Shown: positions 25,564 to 33,772, numbered from the stretch's first letter. The stretch is 35,991 nt of DNA from Fidelibacterota bacterium (GCA_016844945.1 JAERTJ010000093.1:1-35991); one strand, 5' to 3'. Translations and numbers: made by a program. The notes: a model not told the origin generated them from the sequence alone.

Positions 25564-25731
25564 CTAGGGAAGCTCACCAGTGGCAAAAGCTTCAAACATA
25601 GGCACTTCTACCTGCGTGATTTCAGCGAGTTGCTCCAGGGTGATGCTGTTGTCCTCGCAGATCTTCTGCAGTCGTTTCATAAGGCCTAGTGCTGGGTATG
25701 GTTTGGGTTCTGCTCTCAAGAACTGCTCCAA
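25564..25731 (-). pseudogene. Probable remnant of an XRE-type HTH protein
   Basis: A 55-codon minus-strand frame opens with TTG at 25731, right after an in-frame TGA. It includes LMKRLQKICEDNSITLEQLAEITQVEV and ends FEAFATGELP. The helix-turn-helix spacing (ITLEQLAEIT, F-x-A-x-x-x-G-x-L-P) is that of the Cro/CI family. The missing start and short length suggest a decayed fragment, though a tiny expressed regulator cannot be excluded. Confidence 0.45.
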
Positions 25732-25884
25732 GACGCTTCATAGGAAGCGTGTCTAGGCATGCATATTCCACCTAGTGAGACAATAGTAGAACCACCTGCT
25801 GATCTATGTTTAGACAGCAAATTACACCCCCAGTTATCGATGTGCGTCGTGAAGTTAGTTAGTAATTTTTGTTTATCAAATGGT

Positions 25885-25930
25885 CAAAAAGAATAACCCC
25901 CAGCAATCGAAATCACCAGGGGCTTGGGGG
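25885..25930 (-). terminator. Rho-independent terminator of the second T9SS gene
   Basis: On the minus strand, CCCCCA pairs with TGGGGG (positions 25925-25930 and 25897-25902), followed by a T-rich tail (25885-25896). It lies about 20 bp after the stop at 25949. The large loop (22 nt) weakens the call slightly. Confidence 0.6.
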
Positions 25931-25948
25931 AATCTTAATATAGCAGGG

Positions 25949-27355
25949 CTATCTTAAGTAGACCATCTTTATCACATCAGTGAAGTGCCCTGCCTTTATT
26001 CTGGCAATGTACAGTCCGGTTCCAACTTGGATGTTGTCACTGTTTGTGCCATTCCATGTGAAATCATACCAACCTGCGACTTGAAGGTCATTCACGAGTC
26101 TTGTGATTTCTCTTCCCTGTATATCATAGATTACCATAGAGACATGCGAGTCATCTGGTATCCCATATCTGATGGTCGTACTTGGATTGAATGGATTGGG
26201 GAAGTTCTGAACCAAGGAGTAATACAGTGGCTGCAGATTTGATCCAGGTCGATCAATTGCTACAGGAGTATGTACCTCCACTTCATTGCTCAAGTTACTC
26301 TCCCCTTGAGGGTTAACATATATAGCAGAAACTGTATAGTAATAATGCCTGTTTTCTTCAACTGTAGTATCTACAAAAACAGTATCCATAATTTGAGAGA
26401 ACTGTTGATCGTAAGACCCACTAATTTCGCTCCCCCTATAGATTTTGTAGTGAGAGAATTGCCCATTTTCACGATTCTCAAGTACATAGTTACTTGCTGG
26501 CATACTCGCTATTGCACTGTTTATGTCATTATACCCTTTCTGTTCAATGATAGCAGTGTTCAAGAATACAGACTCATCAGTAGCAGATAAGCTAGAGATC
26601 GATGCAATCTGATCTGACTCTAGCTCTTGTACTATGGCTCTCACAAAATAAGTTTCATTCCAAGCTGACCAGGTTGTTCCATTCCAGTCCCAGGCTCGCC
26701 CATTCCCATCAGTGTCAAATCCAAGGCTCACCGTAGCATTCTGCATACCATTTGCTACTATAAAATCTGAGTTAACTTGGATATCATAGGAACTTACATC
26801 TACAGTAACCCAACCAACCGCGGTACTACTCGCATCAATTTCAAGCAACTCACTTCCCGGTGCTGTACCTGTCCATTCAAATATTCCAGCAGTAAACAAT
26901 CCTGGCGTTCCATGATAGAATTGCAGCTCAAGTATTTTGCATGGCCACGATGGGCTTAATCGGGATCCCATCTTCGCACCTTCAGTCCAGGTATAACTAC
27001 CTCCAGGAGTCCCATCATCAAACACCAATGCCTCTACCACAGGATCGGGAATATCCTCGGTAGGATTGAAAATCGGTGGACCCCATTGTAGTGAGACATT
27101 GCCAGACTCAGTGATATCCACCACTAAGTTTCGTGGTGGCGGAAAAGTTGGTTGTTCAACCAATAAAGTACTATACACCGAAACAAAACCATGTACAGTA
27201 GACTGGAGACCCTGGCCAACTGTAAACACACTCGCTATCCCACCAGCCTGTACTACCCCTCCTCCTCCACTTGTTGCTGTGGATGGTTGACTAACCTGAC
27301 CAGTTGTAATATTAGCAATTAATAGTAGCGACATTATACATCTAAGTGTACTCAT
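25949..27355 (-). CDS. Secreted protein with T9SS type A sorting domain
   Basis: I start at the ATG at 27355, preceded by GGAGGGG. The 468-aa product has a signal peptide, an N-terminal block with GGGGVVQAGG, and beta-rich domains typical of Ig or fibronectin type III folds. The last 85 residues form the sorting domain with FPNPFNPSTTIRYGI, YDIQGREIT and GLYIARIKAG ending KMVYLR. It is predicted to be exported by the type IX system and attached to the surface. Its partner gene, 11 bp upstream on the same strand, encodes another secreted protein. Substrate or binding partner unknown. Confidence 0.9.
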   Translation of the reverse strand: MSTLRCIMSLLLIANITTGQVSQPSTATSGGGGVVQAGGIASVFTVGQGLQSTVHGFVSVYSTLLVEQPTFPPPRNLVVDITESGNVSLQWGPPIFNPTEDIPDPVVEALVFDDGTPGGSYTWTEGAKMGSRLSPSWPCKILELQFYHGTPGLFTAGIFEWTGTAPGSELLEIDASSTAVGWVTVDVSSYDIQVNSDFIVANGMQNATVSLGFDTDGNGRAWDWNGTTWSAWNETYFVRAIVQELESDQIASISSLSATDESVFLNTAIIEQKGYNDINSAIASMPASNYVLENRENGQFSHYKIYRGSEISGSYDQQFSQIMDTVFVDTTVEENRHYYYTVSAIYVNPQGESNLSNEVEVHTPVAIDRPGSNLQPLYYSLVQNFPNPFNPSTTIRYGIPDDSHVSMVIYDIQGREITRLVNDLQVAGWYDFTWNGTNSDNIQVGTGLYIARIKAGHFTDVIKMVYLR

Positions 27356-27366
27356 ATCCCCTCCAA

Positions 27367-28209
27367 TCAATTGTTATCAATATCAATTGGCATTCGTGGA
27401 TTCGCTGTAGGACGAAAAGTTGGGGTTGGCTGATCTTGCCTTTGATTGGTGATTTGGTCATAGCCAATTACAGAAAGTGAAATACTACCCCATGTAGCTT
27501 CTTCAGCAGCACTGCCCTCAAGAGCAATTACATATGAACCTGCAGACACTGAATATGTAATAGTGGAATACACACCATTCATAATTGCAGGCGGATTGCG
27601 CCATGAGCTAGTACCATAGTCTAGAACTTGACCATCAGTTGAATACAATAGTATTTGAATTGAGGACCACACTCCTGTATCATTATCCTTTATGAATCCA
27701 GTGCATGACAAATCAGAGTCACGATCAACCGTTATGGGTGTTGAAATAATTGATTGCCATTCTGTACCCACAGTCATCGATTCTATTGTTGCATGACTGT
27801 ATGGAAGCTTTTGCTGAAACCCATTGGCACTGATACCACCCAATGCCTCAGAATTGTTAGCCTGGAGAGATCGATAACTATGAGGTGTGCTTGTCAATTT
27901 GACTCGTGGCAACACCTGAGACTGAAAAGTGATTCCTAACCAGAGCTGATTCGAAAAGTCAACATTTTGGAGGTCATTCACCTCACCCAGCCCCACTGAG
28001 TACACACCCTTTTCCACTGCAACATTTTTAACCTCACTCCATAGTACAGATCCTCCTGATTCAGCCGAAAACATAGAGAAAGTCATCGAATACTCCCCAT
28101 CTCCAACTAGGCTATCCCCTACTTCATCAAAAAGAATTCCCTGGAATCCGATCGGAGTCTGGGAAAAACAAACTGTCATAAAGACTACAGCCATAATCAA
28201 TAATCGCAT
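27367..28209 (-). CDS. Secreted protein with structural N-terminal domain
   Basis: The 280-aa protein has a signal peptide (MRLLIMAVVFMTVCFSQ) and then PIGFQGILFDEVGDSLVG followed by YSMTFSMFSAESGGSVLWSE. This pattern is common in secreted proteins of FCB-group bacteria that resemble phage tail-fibre or trimeric adhesin stalks. PHSYRSLQANNSEALGG at about 108-125 is the usual A-x-x-A-x-x-L-G-G-like junction, here degenerate. The rest is beta-rich. It precedes the T9SS cargo gene by 11 bp, so the pair may form one surface structure. No enzymatic motif is seen. Confidence 0.75.
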   Translation of the reverse strand: MRLLIMAVVFMTVCFSQTPIGFQGILFDEVGDSLVGDGEYSMTFSMFSAESGGSVLWSEVKNVAVEKGVYSVGLGEVNDLQNVDFSNQLWLGITFQSQVLPRVKLTSTPHSYRSLQANNSEALGGISANGFQQKLPYSHATIESMTVGTEWQSIISTPITVDRDSDLSCTGFIKDNDTGVWSSIQILLYSTDGQVLDYGTSSWRNPPAIMNGVYSTITYSVSAGSYVIALEGSAAEEATWGSISLSVIGYDQITNQRQDQPTPTFRPTANPRMPIDIDNN

Positions 28210-28429
28210 TACAATGCCCCTTTCTTAATTCATTATATTTATTGGCGTTCAAACAATCCTCAGACCATCTGACTGTGCCATTAATACTCTTATTCCAGCT
28301 TCTGGGAAGGGGTGGTACTCAGAGCAATATGTGATTTTGGGTTTTGAGAAGAGATATTTTTGCCCGCCCCAGCATTGAATTTTACTCGTGGCTGGCATAA
28401 AGATGCCTCTGAAGCCATCAAGTGTAATT

Positions 28430-28551
28430 CGCTAAAAGAACAGATTGATTTTTACTCCGTAGAGTGACCCCAGAGGACAAAATGAAAACTGTCCACTTGG
28501 TTTTCTACGGAGCCTAGACCGAGGATGGTCTAGATTTCTGTTCTTTTAGCG
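28430..28551. repeat. Y-shaped nested inverted repeat (three-way junction)
   Basis: CGCTAAAAGAACAGA (28430-28444) is perfectly complementary to TCTGTTCTTTTAGCG (28537-28551), forming a 15-bp outer stem. Inside are two further perfect stems. CTCCGTAGA (28455-28463) pairs with TCTACGGAG (28504-28512) and encloses GGACA/TGTCC (28475-28479/28490-28494). CTAGACC (28514-28520) pairs with GGTCTAG (28527-28533) with a 6-nt loop. The whole 122-bp block can fold as a Y or T. It could be a structured RNA or a DNA element such as a replication or recombination site. It lies in the 720-bp gap between the secreted-protein gene and the replication operon. No protein frame is seen. Confidence 0.75.
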
Positions 28552-28930
28552 GGCAGAAATTACCCGTCAAGCCCGGTTTAGCCAAGGATATAGTTTTCTA
28601 GCCTATTCCAGGGAAATCCGACCTCCTCAGAGCTACGAGAAGGCGATGATTTATTTTTGTGGGGTGTTGGTATGATGGATAAAGGGTTGCTTAGTTACAT
28701 ATATTACACTTTTTATCATATTTGCTATTGACAAACAGGGTGATTATGGAGTATACTATACTATGAATCAGATTATATTTTGACACCGCAACACTCCGTT
28801 AGAAACTTCCGAAATTACAGAGAGACGAAAAGTGCCCATAGCGGGTGACTTAAAATTGAAATTTAACAGCTCGCATCGAGCTGCTACCGCCACCAGGAAG
28901 TGGCAAGGAAATGAAAACGAATATAAAACT
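28552..28930. promoter_or_regulatory. Intergenic leader of the replication operon with sigma70-like promoter
   Basis: TTGACA (28728-28733) and TATACT (28752-28757), 18 bp apart, make a near-consensus sigma70 promoter on the plus strand; a second TATACT overlaps at 28757-28762. A GTG at 28832 extends the next gene upstream, and a small frame ATG-x7-TGA at 28911 overlaps the ATG at 28931. I see no other gene. Confidence 0.6.
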
Positions 28931-29170
28931 ATGAGAACAATGACAACTGAAACGACAACCCAAGATATATGGCTAGCCGCGGTGGCTTGCCAGAGCGGAT
29001 ATAAGCTCTTTGATCTTCGTAAATTAGGAGATCGTAAATTATTTGTGTTCGAGGATAGCGAGGGATTTCAAAATTTAAAACGGGACTACTACTGGCATCA
29101 GGCTAAAGTAGATCCATTGAAATACAAGCGGGCAATTCGAGAGCTCAAAGCCCTCACCATAGGAGGTTAA
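28931..29170 (+). CDS. DUF5659-like protein
   Basis: I choose the ATG at 28931, giving 79 residues, because the conserved block begins there: TTQDIWLAAVACQSGYKLFDL, then G-x-RKLFVFEDSEG and a YYWHQAKVDPLKYKRAIRELK end. This matches DUF5659, a small phage- and plasmid-associated family of unknown function. A longer GTG-initiated frame (28832) adds a segment unlike the family. The gene precedes the primase-helicase by 27 bp and is likely its co-transcribed accessory. Confidence 0.7.
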   Translation: MRTMTTETTTQDIWLAAVACQSGYKLFDLRKLGDRKLFVFEDSEGFQNLKRDYYWHQAKVDPLKYKRAIRELKALTIGG

Positions 29171-29197
29171 GGCTATGTGTAAACAAATTTTAAAAAT

Positions 29198-31396
29198 ATG
29201 GAAAATTATAAATTCAAACTTAGTGTCAATGAACACTATGATGCAACAAAAGGAAAAAAATATAACAATGATAAGGTAGCTCCTGGTTGGGCTATTAGAG
29301 ACTTCACTTGGACTGAGTCCTCAGTTCTAGAACTCACAACTCAATACGGCATCAGCTGTAACGAGTACTCCACTGGAAAAAGATCCAATGAAAACTGGAT
29401 AGGTGCGAATGCCATTATGCTGGATTTCGATAATGGTGTGATGACGAAAGAAAGGCTATTGGCTGAACAAGCGAATTGGCAGTTCGATAGCTATCTGTAT
29501 TCTAGTCAGAATCATCAGAAGCCCAAAGAGAAAGACGGAAAAATCCAACCTGCATGGGATCGCCTAAGGGTACTGATCCCATTGGACAAGACAATTATAG
29601 CATTGTCAGATCTTAAAGCAGTAGAACAGGTATTAGAGGGGATGTTTCCAGAGATTGATAAATCCTTCATGGGGCAGTCGAGGTATTTTGCTCATGGCAC
29701 GACAGAAGTTTCAAGTTACAAGAATAGCAAAGGTCCTTTGAAATGGAGTGAGCTACCAGGGCTAAGTGAGGCACGGAAGACCGTTTCAGCTATGCCATCT
29801 TGGCAAAAGAAGAAGGAAACAGTTGTAAGGGTAAATGACAAGGTTCTGGATGCTGATCAAAAGGAATGCTTAGTAAGTGATATCATCCCTGATGAGCCAA
29901 TATACTGCCCATTCTGTGGAAAGTCGGAAGAACGTGGCGGAGATGGCCATAATGCCGTAATTAAAATCAATGGAGATGATTTACCCTTCCTGTTTTGTAG
30001 CAGTTGCCAATCGAGAGGACAAGGCAGTCAGGGTGTATATAACTTCCATGAGGTGGACGGATATATCTACCGCATGAAGCTATCAAATAAACTGGTCTTT
30101 ATTGATACCCTCAAGAGTAAGTATATGGGAGGTTGCGAAGAACCTGGAGTTGAGGGCTTTGTTTGCCGGGAGCAAGGTGGCACTGAACATGTCAAGCAGT
30201 TCTGTCTGTATCATGAGATTCCCTACCCAGTGGTGTATCCACGTGCCAGGTATGAACTCATTTTCAATAGTGATGAACGAGCAAACTTTGGTGGCGGGTA
30301 CGTCAATATTTACGATGCGCCTGAGCTGCTACGGAAATCTGTTCCTGGTAGCTATATCCCAAAACGTACAGATATGATCCATAATGTGATCGACCATGTC
30401 TTTGCCCATGATCAACAGATCGTGAATAGATTCTATAACAACTTGGCTTGGTTTGTCCAGACGAGACAAAAAATGATCACCAGCTTCCTCATGCAAGGGG
30501 TAGAAGGAACAGGCAAAGGTTTGCTCTTTGAGCATGTCTTGCAGCAGATATTTGGGGAACGATTTACTGGGACAGCAGATCAAGATGCATTTGGGAATCA
30601 GTTTAACTCATTTTTAACCAGCAATGTGCTCGTATTGGTAAATGAAGTATCGGGTAATTTCTCATCGGCATCAGGTAAGAACCTCTCAACCATCGAGAAA
30701 ATGAAGATAGCTATCACCGATGAGAATGTTCAGATCGAGGGTAAAAGTAAAGATCGTTATAATGGAAAGAATGTCTGTTCCTTCCTGTTTGCAACCAATC
30801 GTAGGGATGGTATTACCCTTTCCAATAATGATCGTAGATTTAACGTTGCACCACGTCAAGAAGTCAGAATTCAGGATACAGCATGGTGGCCGGGATATGA
30901 GCAGATAGTAAAGACAATTCAAGATCAAGTCCAAGACTTTGTCTGGTATTTAAAACAATATCCTGCTGATCCAACCCTGCTTGGGAAGGTAATCGAGAAT
31001 GCACCCAAGCGTGTTCTCCAGGTCATGTCTCAATCAAATGCAGAACTATTCTTTGAGGCAGTGAAGACAGGAGATATCAAATGGATCCTTGAAAATATTG
31101 TGAAGGATGATGGGTTTGCTTCAGATCTTCGTTTCAATGAAATTGGGAGAAAGGCACGGGGATTGATCAACAAGGATCGAGTATCATCTGATACCCTGAG
31201 AGTTCTATATAATAATATCAACGGTAAGGACTTGAACCCAGTTCAGTTTGGCAAGCTAGCAGCTGGGCACCTCGGAACAGAATCCAAGCCATTGAAAATA
31301 GATGGCAAGACCTCTCGGGGGTACGAAATCGATTGGGATGACTTTAGTCTGATCGATGATGAAAAGGTAACAGAAGTAACGGATGGTAACAGATAA
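29198..31396 (+). CDS. Primase-helicase replication protein (AEP-like, DUF5906/SF3)
   Basis: The 732-aa protein starts with a primase-polymerase-like part. MLDFDNG (D76, D78) matches the catalytic DxD, YSSQNH at about 101-106 matches the second motif and RLRVLIPL the third. A zinc finger follows at about 239-270 (CPFCGKS ... FCSSCQSRG). The C-terminal helicase has Walker A GVEGTGKG (about 431-438), a Walker B-like VLVLVNEVSG and a sensor FLFATNRRDG ... NNDRRF, as in DUF5906/SF3 replicases. Such proteins start replication of plasmids, satellites and phages by unwinding and priming at the origin. Next to it is a cluster of GTAACAG repeats, a good candidate origin. The ribosome site is weak; start ATG at 29198. 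Confidence 0.88.
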   Translation: MENYKFKLSVNEHYDATKGKKYNNDKVAPGWAIRDFTWTESSVLELTTQYGISCNEYSTGKRSNENWIGANAIMLDFDNGVMTKERLLAEQANWQFDSYLYSSQNHQKPKEKDGKIQPAWDRLRVLIPLDKTIIALSDLKAVEQVLEGMFPEIDKSFMGQSRYFAHGTTEVSSYKNSKGPLKWSELPGLSEARKTVSAMPSWQKKKETVVRVNDKVLDADQKECLVSDIIPDEPIYCPFCGKSEERGGDGHNAVIKINGDDLPFLFCSSCQSRGQGSQGVYNFHEVDGYIYRMKLSNKLVFIDTLKSKYMGGCEEPGVEGFVCREQGGTEHVKQFCLYHEIPYPVVYPRARYELIFNSDERANFGGGYVNIYDAPELLRKSVPGSYIPKRTDMIHNVIDHVFAHDQQIVNRFYNNLAWFVQTRQKMITSFLMQGVEGTGKGLLFEHVLQQIFGERFTGTADQDAFGNQFNSFLTSNVLVLVNEVSGNFSSASGKNLSTIEKMKIAITDENVQIEGKSKDRYNGKNVCSFLFATNRRDGITLSNNDRRFNVAPRQEVRIQDTAWWPGYEQIVKTIQDQVQDFVWYLKQYPADPTLLGKVIENAPKRVLQVMSQSNAELFFEAVKTGDIKWILENIVKDDGFASDLRFNEIGRKARGLINKDRVSSDTLRVLYNNINGKDLNPVQFGKLAAGHLGTESKPLKIDGKTSRGYEIDWDDFSLIDDEKVTEVTDGNR

Positions 31397-31607
31397 CTGT
31401 TACCTCTAGAACCCTTACTCAGTAAGGGTTTAAGGGTAAATATTATAGAAGTAACAGATAAGGAGTAATATTAGGGGAGAGTATATTAATATGATGGATA
31501 AATCATACCTCTCCCCAGCCCAATATATCAACTGTTACTGTTACTTTTTTATAAGTTATTAATAATAAATAATATAGAGGGTAACAGATAAACTTTCATC
31601 TGTTACC
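31366..31607. repeat. Cluster of eight GTAACAG/CTGTTAC motifs (iteron-like)
   Basis: GTAACAG occurs on the plus strand at 31367, 31386, 31451 and 31581. CTGTTAC occurs at 31397, 31532, 31538 and 31600. Two pairs form palindromes: GGTAACAG-ATAA-CTGTTACC (31385-31404) and GGTAACAGAT/ATCTGTTACC (31580-31589/31598-31607). The region is AT-rich and starts inside the last codons of the primase-helicase gene. It may be the replication origin or an operator for the downstream genes. Confidence 0.6.
31410..31430 (+). terminator. Hairpin after the primase-helicase gene
   Basis: AACCCTTAC (31410-31418) and GTAAGGGTT (31422-31430) form a perfect 9-bp stem with a 3-nt loop, 14 bp after the stop. The U-tract is short, so it may be a partial terminator or part of the origin region. 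Confidence 0.45.
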
Positions 31608-31617
31608 GGGAGACAAA

Positions 31618-31833
31618 ATGAAATATTTCAAAGATTTAACAGAAGGTTCGCTACTCGATCCAAACAATGATGGAGTAAGCAACGATTCTGAGATAAATAA
31701 AGTAAAGGCATCAATGAGGATGCGTAGAAACTCCAGGATGGGGAGAATATTTGCACCATCTATACAAGAAACTCGTGAAGGGATTCTGGCAAGTAAATCA
31801 GAGAGATCAAATTATGTATCTAGAAAAAGGTAG
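31618..31833 (+). CDS. 71-aa protein with an EF-hand-like loop
   Basis: The start ATG follows CGGGAGAC. The N-terminal LLDPNNDGVSNDSEI places D14, N16, D18, G19 and E25 at positions 1, 3, 5, 6 and 12 of a calcium-binding EF-hand/dockerin-type loop. The rest is basic and helical (MRMRRNSRMGRIF). It is the first gene after the repeat cluster and overlaps the next gene by 20 bp. A real loop cannot be told from chance on one copy. Confidence 0.6.
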   Translation: MKYFKDLTEGSLLDPNNDGVSNDSEINKVKASMRMRRNSRMGRIFAPSIQETREGILASKSERSNYVSRKR

Positions 31834-32038
31834 CAGCCCAGGTCAAATCATAAACCTGGATCATGTCGCCAGTATGGACTGGGACAAAGGACTATCAGTT
31901 GAATTTGTAATGGCCAATGGTCAGACAATTACATGGCAATATGACAATGAAGACGGTCTGATGGAAGATCTGGACAAAGTAAGCAAGTGGCTAGACGATG
32001 GCGGTATGCTCGTATCGGTTGATTTGGACCAGGAGTAG
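31814..32038 (+). CDS. Small acidic protein
   Basis: I choose the ATG at 31814 (GAGAG upstream), giving 74 residues. The protein has strands SPGQIINLDHV and LSVEFVMANGQTITW, then an acidic helix MEDLDKVSKWLDDGG. That beta-alpha arrangement looks like a small phage or plasmid accessory protein. It overlaps the 71-aa gene by 20 bp and precedes the next gene by 3 bp, so translation is coupled. Function unknown. Confidence 0.7.
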   Translation: MYLEKGSSPGQIINLDHVASMDWDKGLSVEFVMANGQTITWQYDNEDGLMEDLDKVSKWLDDGGMLVSVDLDQE

Positions 32039-32041
32039 ATC

Positions 32042-32248
32042 ATGGCATTAGTAAATGTTGAATGCTCAATATGTGGAAAAAACATCGACAAGAGTTCAAA
32101 ACTGGATCCTTGCAGTATTGCTCTTTACACAAACATAGATAAAGATGATAGCGAGCAGTTGGAACAAATATTCTTTTGCCATTATGAATGCTTCCTTAAC
32201 ACATTGGATTCGGAGGTACGTGATCATTTACAGAAGACGGACATTTAG
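32042..32248 (+). CDS. Small zinc-binding protein
   Basis: The 68-aa product has C8-S-I-C11-G-K in its N-terminus and a second pair C-H-Y-E-C (about 48-52), suggesting one bound zinc. GGAG sits just before the ATG. It ends with TAG, immediately followed by the ATG of the next gene. It is the third member of the small-gene run after the primase and has no recognised family. Confidence 0.65.
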   Translation: MALVNVECSICGKNIDKSSKLDPCSIALYTNIDKDDSEQLEQIFFCHYECFLNTLDSEVRDHLQKTDI

Positions 32249-32431
32249 ATGCTGCGGCCGTTTTTTGTTCAATTACACCGCGCGTTAGAAATCGTAAACT
32301 ACTATATTGTAATAAATAAACGTGATGTCAGATTGCCTGTATACGTTGCTACACAACGACTTGCAGGAACATTAGCAGTCAACAGGGGTAAGAGATTGGA
32401 AAATTTGGACCTGGGTAAAAAGAGGGCTTAA
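32249..32431 (+). CDS. Short basic protein
   Basis: A 60-aa basic product starting directly after the stop of the zinc-protein gene, without a clear ribosome site of its own. It is Arg/Lys-rich at the end (RLENLDLGKKRA), with no known motif. Its stop lies within the stem of the bidirectional terminator, so it is the last gene of the plus-strand run. It could be a non-coding tail of the message. Confidence 0.45.
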   Translation: MLRPFFVQLHRALEIVNYYIVINKRDVRLPVYVATQRLAGTLAVNRGKRLENLDLGKKRA

Positions 32432-32440
32432 CGGCCCTCT
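32419..32440. terminator. Terminator between convergent small genes
   Basis: AAGAGGGC (32419-32426) and GCCCTCTT (32433-32440) form an 8-bp stem with a 6-nt loop. On the minus strand it is followed by TTTTT, making a strong rho-independent terminator for the 46-aa gene that ends at 32454. On the plus strand it ends the gene run from 31618. Confidence 0.75.
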
Positions 32441-32453
32441 TCCCTCATCACTC

Positions 32454-32594
32454 GCTAGCTTCTGCTGGGATTTCCTTTGTTGTTTCCTTGTTTACTTCCA
32501 AGTCCTCTGGACTTGTTGTAAGCACTTCTTTTAGGATTTCAGATAGCAGCTTTGTCGCAAGATTGATGATTTCTTCTACTCGTTTGTCATCCAT
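32454..32594 (-). CDS. Small acidic helical protein (46 aa)
   Basis: From the ATG at 32594 a frame runs 46 codons to TAG and encodes MDDKRVEEIINLATKLLSEI, then an acidic tail ending PAES. The pattern is a single amphipathic helix with a charged tail. No ribosome site is strong. The terminator just after its stop supports an expressed unit. It may be a small regulator or toxin-antitoxin partner, but no partner gene is seen. Confidence 0.5.
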
Positions 32595-32772
32595 GATATT
32601 TACCACACACCAACATGCGTATCACAGTTACAATAAGAAGACTTATCTGGTTAAACAAGTTCACTCCCTCCCTTTTGGATGTTGTAGTTTTCTCCGACCT
32701 GATTGGTCGAAGTACTTATGCACTTAGTTCTTATGCCAGCTAAAGTGAAGAGTTGTTAATAGAGTAACTGGT

Positions 32773-32910
32773 TTAGGTCAAACTACTGTAGTCACCACGT
32801 TCAAGTTTCATGGATTCATCAACGAGCAGAGATCGTTTCTTACCTGGACGCTCAAGTTCAAGGAATTGATAGATAGGTTCCTTAACCTCGTTGTTACACA
32901 GATACGTGTT
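32773..32910 (-). pseudogene. Start-less coding-like frame after the DUF4238 gene
   Basis: A frame of 45 codons runs from within the last codons of the DUF4238 gene to TAA at 32773. It looks like real protein (EVKEPIYQFLELERPGKKRS, then LLVDESMKLERGDYSSLT) but has no ATG, GTG or TTG start near its beginning. It could be the remains of a small gene, or an extension reached by frameshifting from DUF4238. Confidence 0.35.
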
Positions 32911-33772
32911 TTAATGCCACTTCAATTACACGTTTGTCTCTACCATAAGCGAACTCGTGCATCTTCCCTATAATGAAACCATTTAGCTCTCGTGTTTCCT
33001 TTTTACCTTCTAATCTATTATACAAAATTGGGCCATATTTTTTTCCTACTAAAGCAAGTAAACACCTTTGATTAACAGGGAAAAGAATATGAGTTGATTC
33101 ATTTTGTAATCCATTACTTTCAATTGTGTTGTACATGCATATTGGATTATCTGTTGTTATTAAACTCGTAGATTCATTTGGGATGAAAAATATTAGTGGC
33201 TGCCTCGTTTCAAATATCTTCTTAAAATCATGTCGTATAGGACTACCAATATCCATCGCCGCCTGGATTGCTGCTTTTTTTGTCTGCTCTCGCTGGGGTT
33301 GCTTATTGAGTCCTTCAAATACCTCATCCAGGACGCTATTTGTTCCATCAATAATGTTGTCGATTAACTTTTTGGATCTTCTCATCAGGTTCAGCATAAA
33401 AACGAGCAATACGTCATAGTCCATTTCAGTAATGATATTGGGCAAGACAGATTGATCTTTTATGTTCGCTCGCGGGTTATTAATCAAAAAACTGACATTT
33501 TCATCAATTCTCTTAATTGCAGGTGCAGCCGCATCCTCAATCGACTTAAGATTATTATCAACTGAGTTATTCCTTGTTCCATCTTTCTGTCCCCAGGAAT
33601 AGAAATATGCTGACCAGCCTACATTTTTAATACCTTTCCGTTTCACTTCATTGGTGTTCTTAGAATACCTCCATATCGCTGGATCCTCCTTTTCATGTAT
33701 GGGGTGATCTGCAAATCCACGCAAATAAAACTGTGGAGTTATGTGTTGCCGTTTGTTTCTGAGCTGATTCAT
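32894..33772 (-). CDS. DUF4238 family protein
   Basis: The N-terminus KRQHITPQFYLRGFAD fits the family's H-x-x-P-x-F-Y-L-R-G-F start. Downstream, the WRYSKNTNEVKRKGIKNVGW and FYSWG blocks, with LITTDNPICMYN near 205-215, match the family's middle and TDNP motif. DUF4238 proteins are 250-350 aa and are often found in mobile elements and defence-type loci, with an enzymatic role unproven. It follows the 66-aa gene by 8 bp on the same strand, so the two form an operon within the replicon module. Confidence 0.85.
   Translation of the reverse strand: MNQLRNKRQHITPQFYLRGFADHPIHEKEDPAIWRYSKNTNEVKRKGIKNVGWSAYFYSWGQKDGTRNNSVDNNLKSIEDAAAPAIKRIDENVSFLINNPRANIKDQSVLPNIITEMDYDVLLVFMLNLMRRSKKLIDNIIDGTNSVLDEVFEGLNKQPQREQTKKAAIQAAMDIGSPIRHDFKKIFETRQPLIFFIPNESTSLITTDNPICMYNTIESNGLQNESTHILFPVNQRCLLALVGKKYGPILYNRLEGKKETRELNGFIIGKMHEFAYGRDKRVIEVALKHVSV

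Larger units (their letters stand above)
25423..25948. other. Intergenic stretch between ImmA/IrrE and the second T9SS gene
   Basis: Apart from the short HTH frame at 25564-25731 and the terminator at 25885-25930, I see no gene. A 7-bp inverted repeat, ACGCTTC (25733-25739) and GAAGCGT (25744-25750), precedes that frame. Confidence 0.4.

Noticed and set aside
28430..28551. Retron ncRNA interpretation of the nested inverted repeat
   Set aside because: No reverse transcriptase gene is found anywhere in the window, so this explanation has no support.
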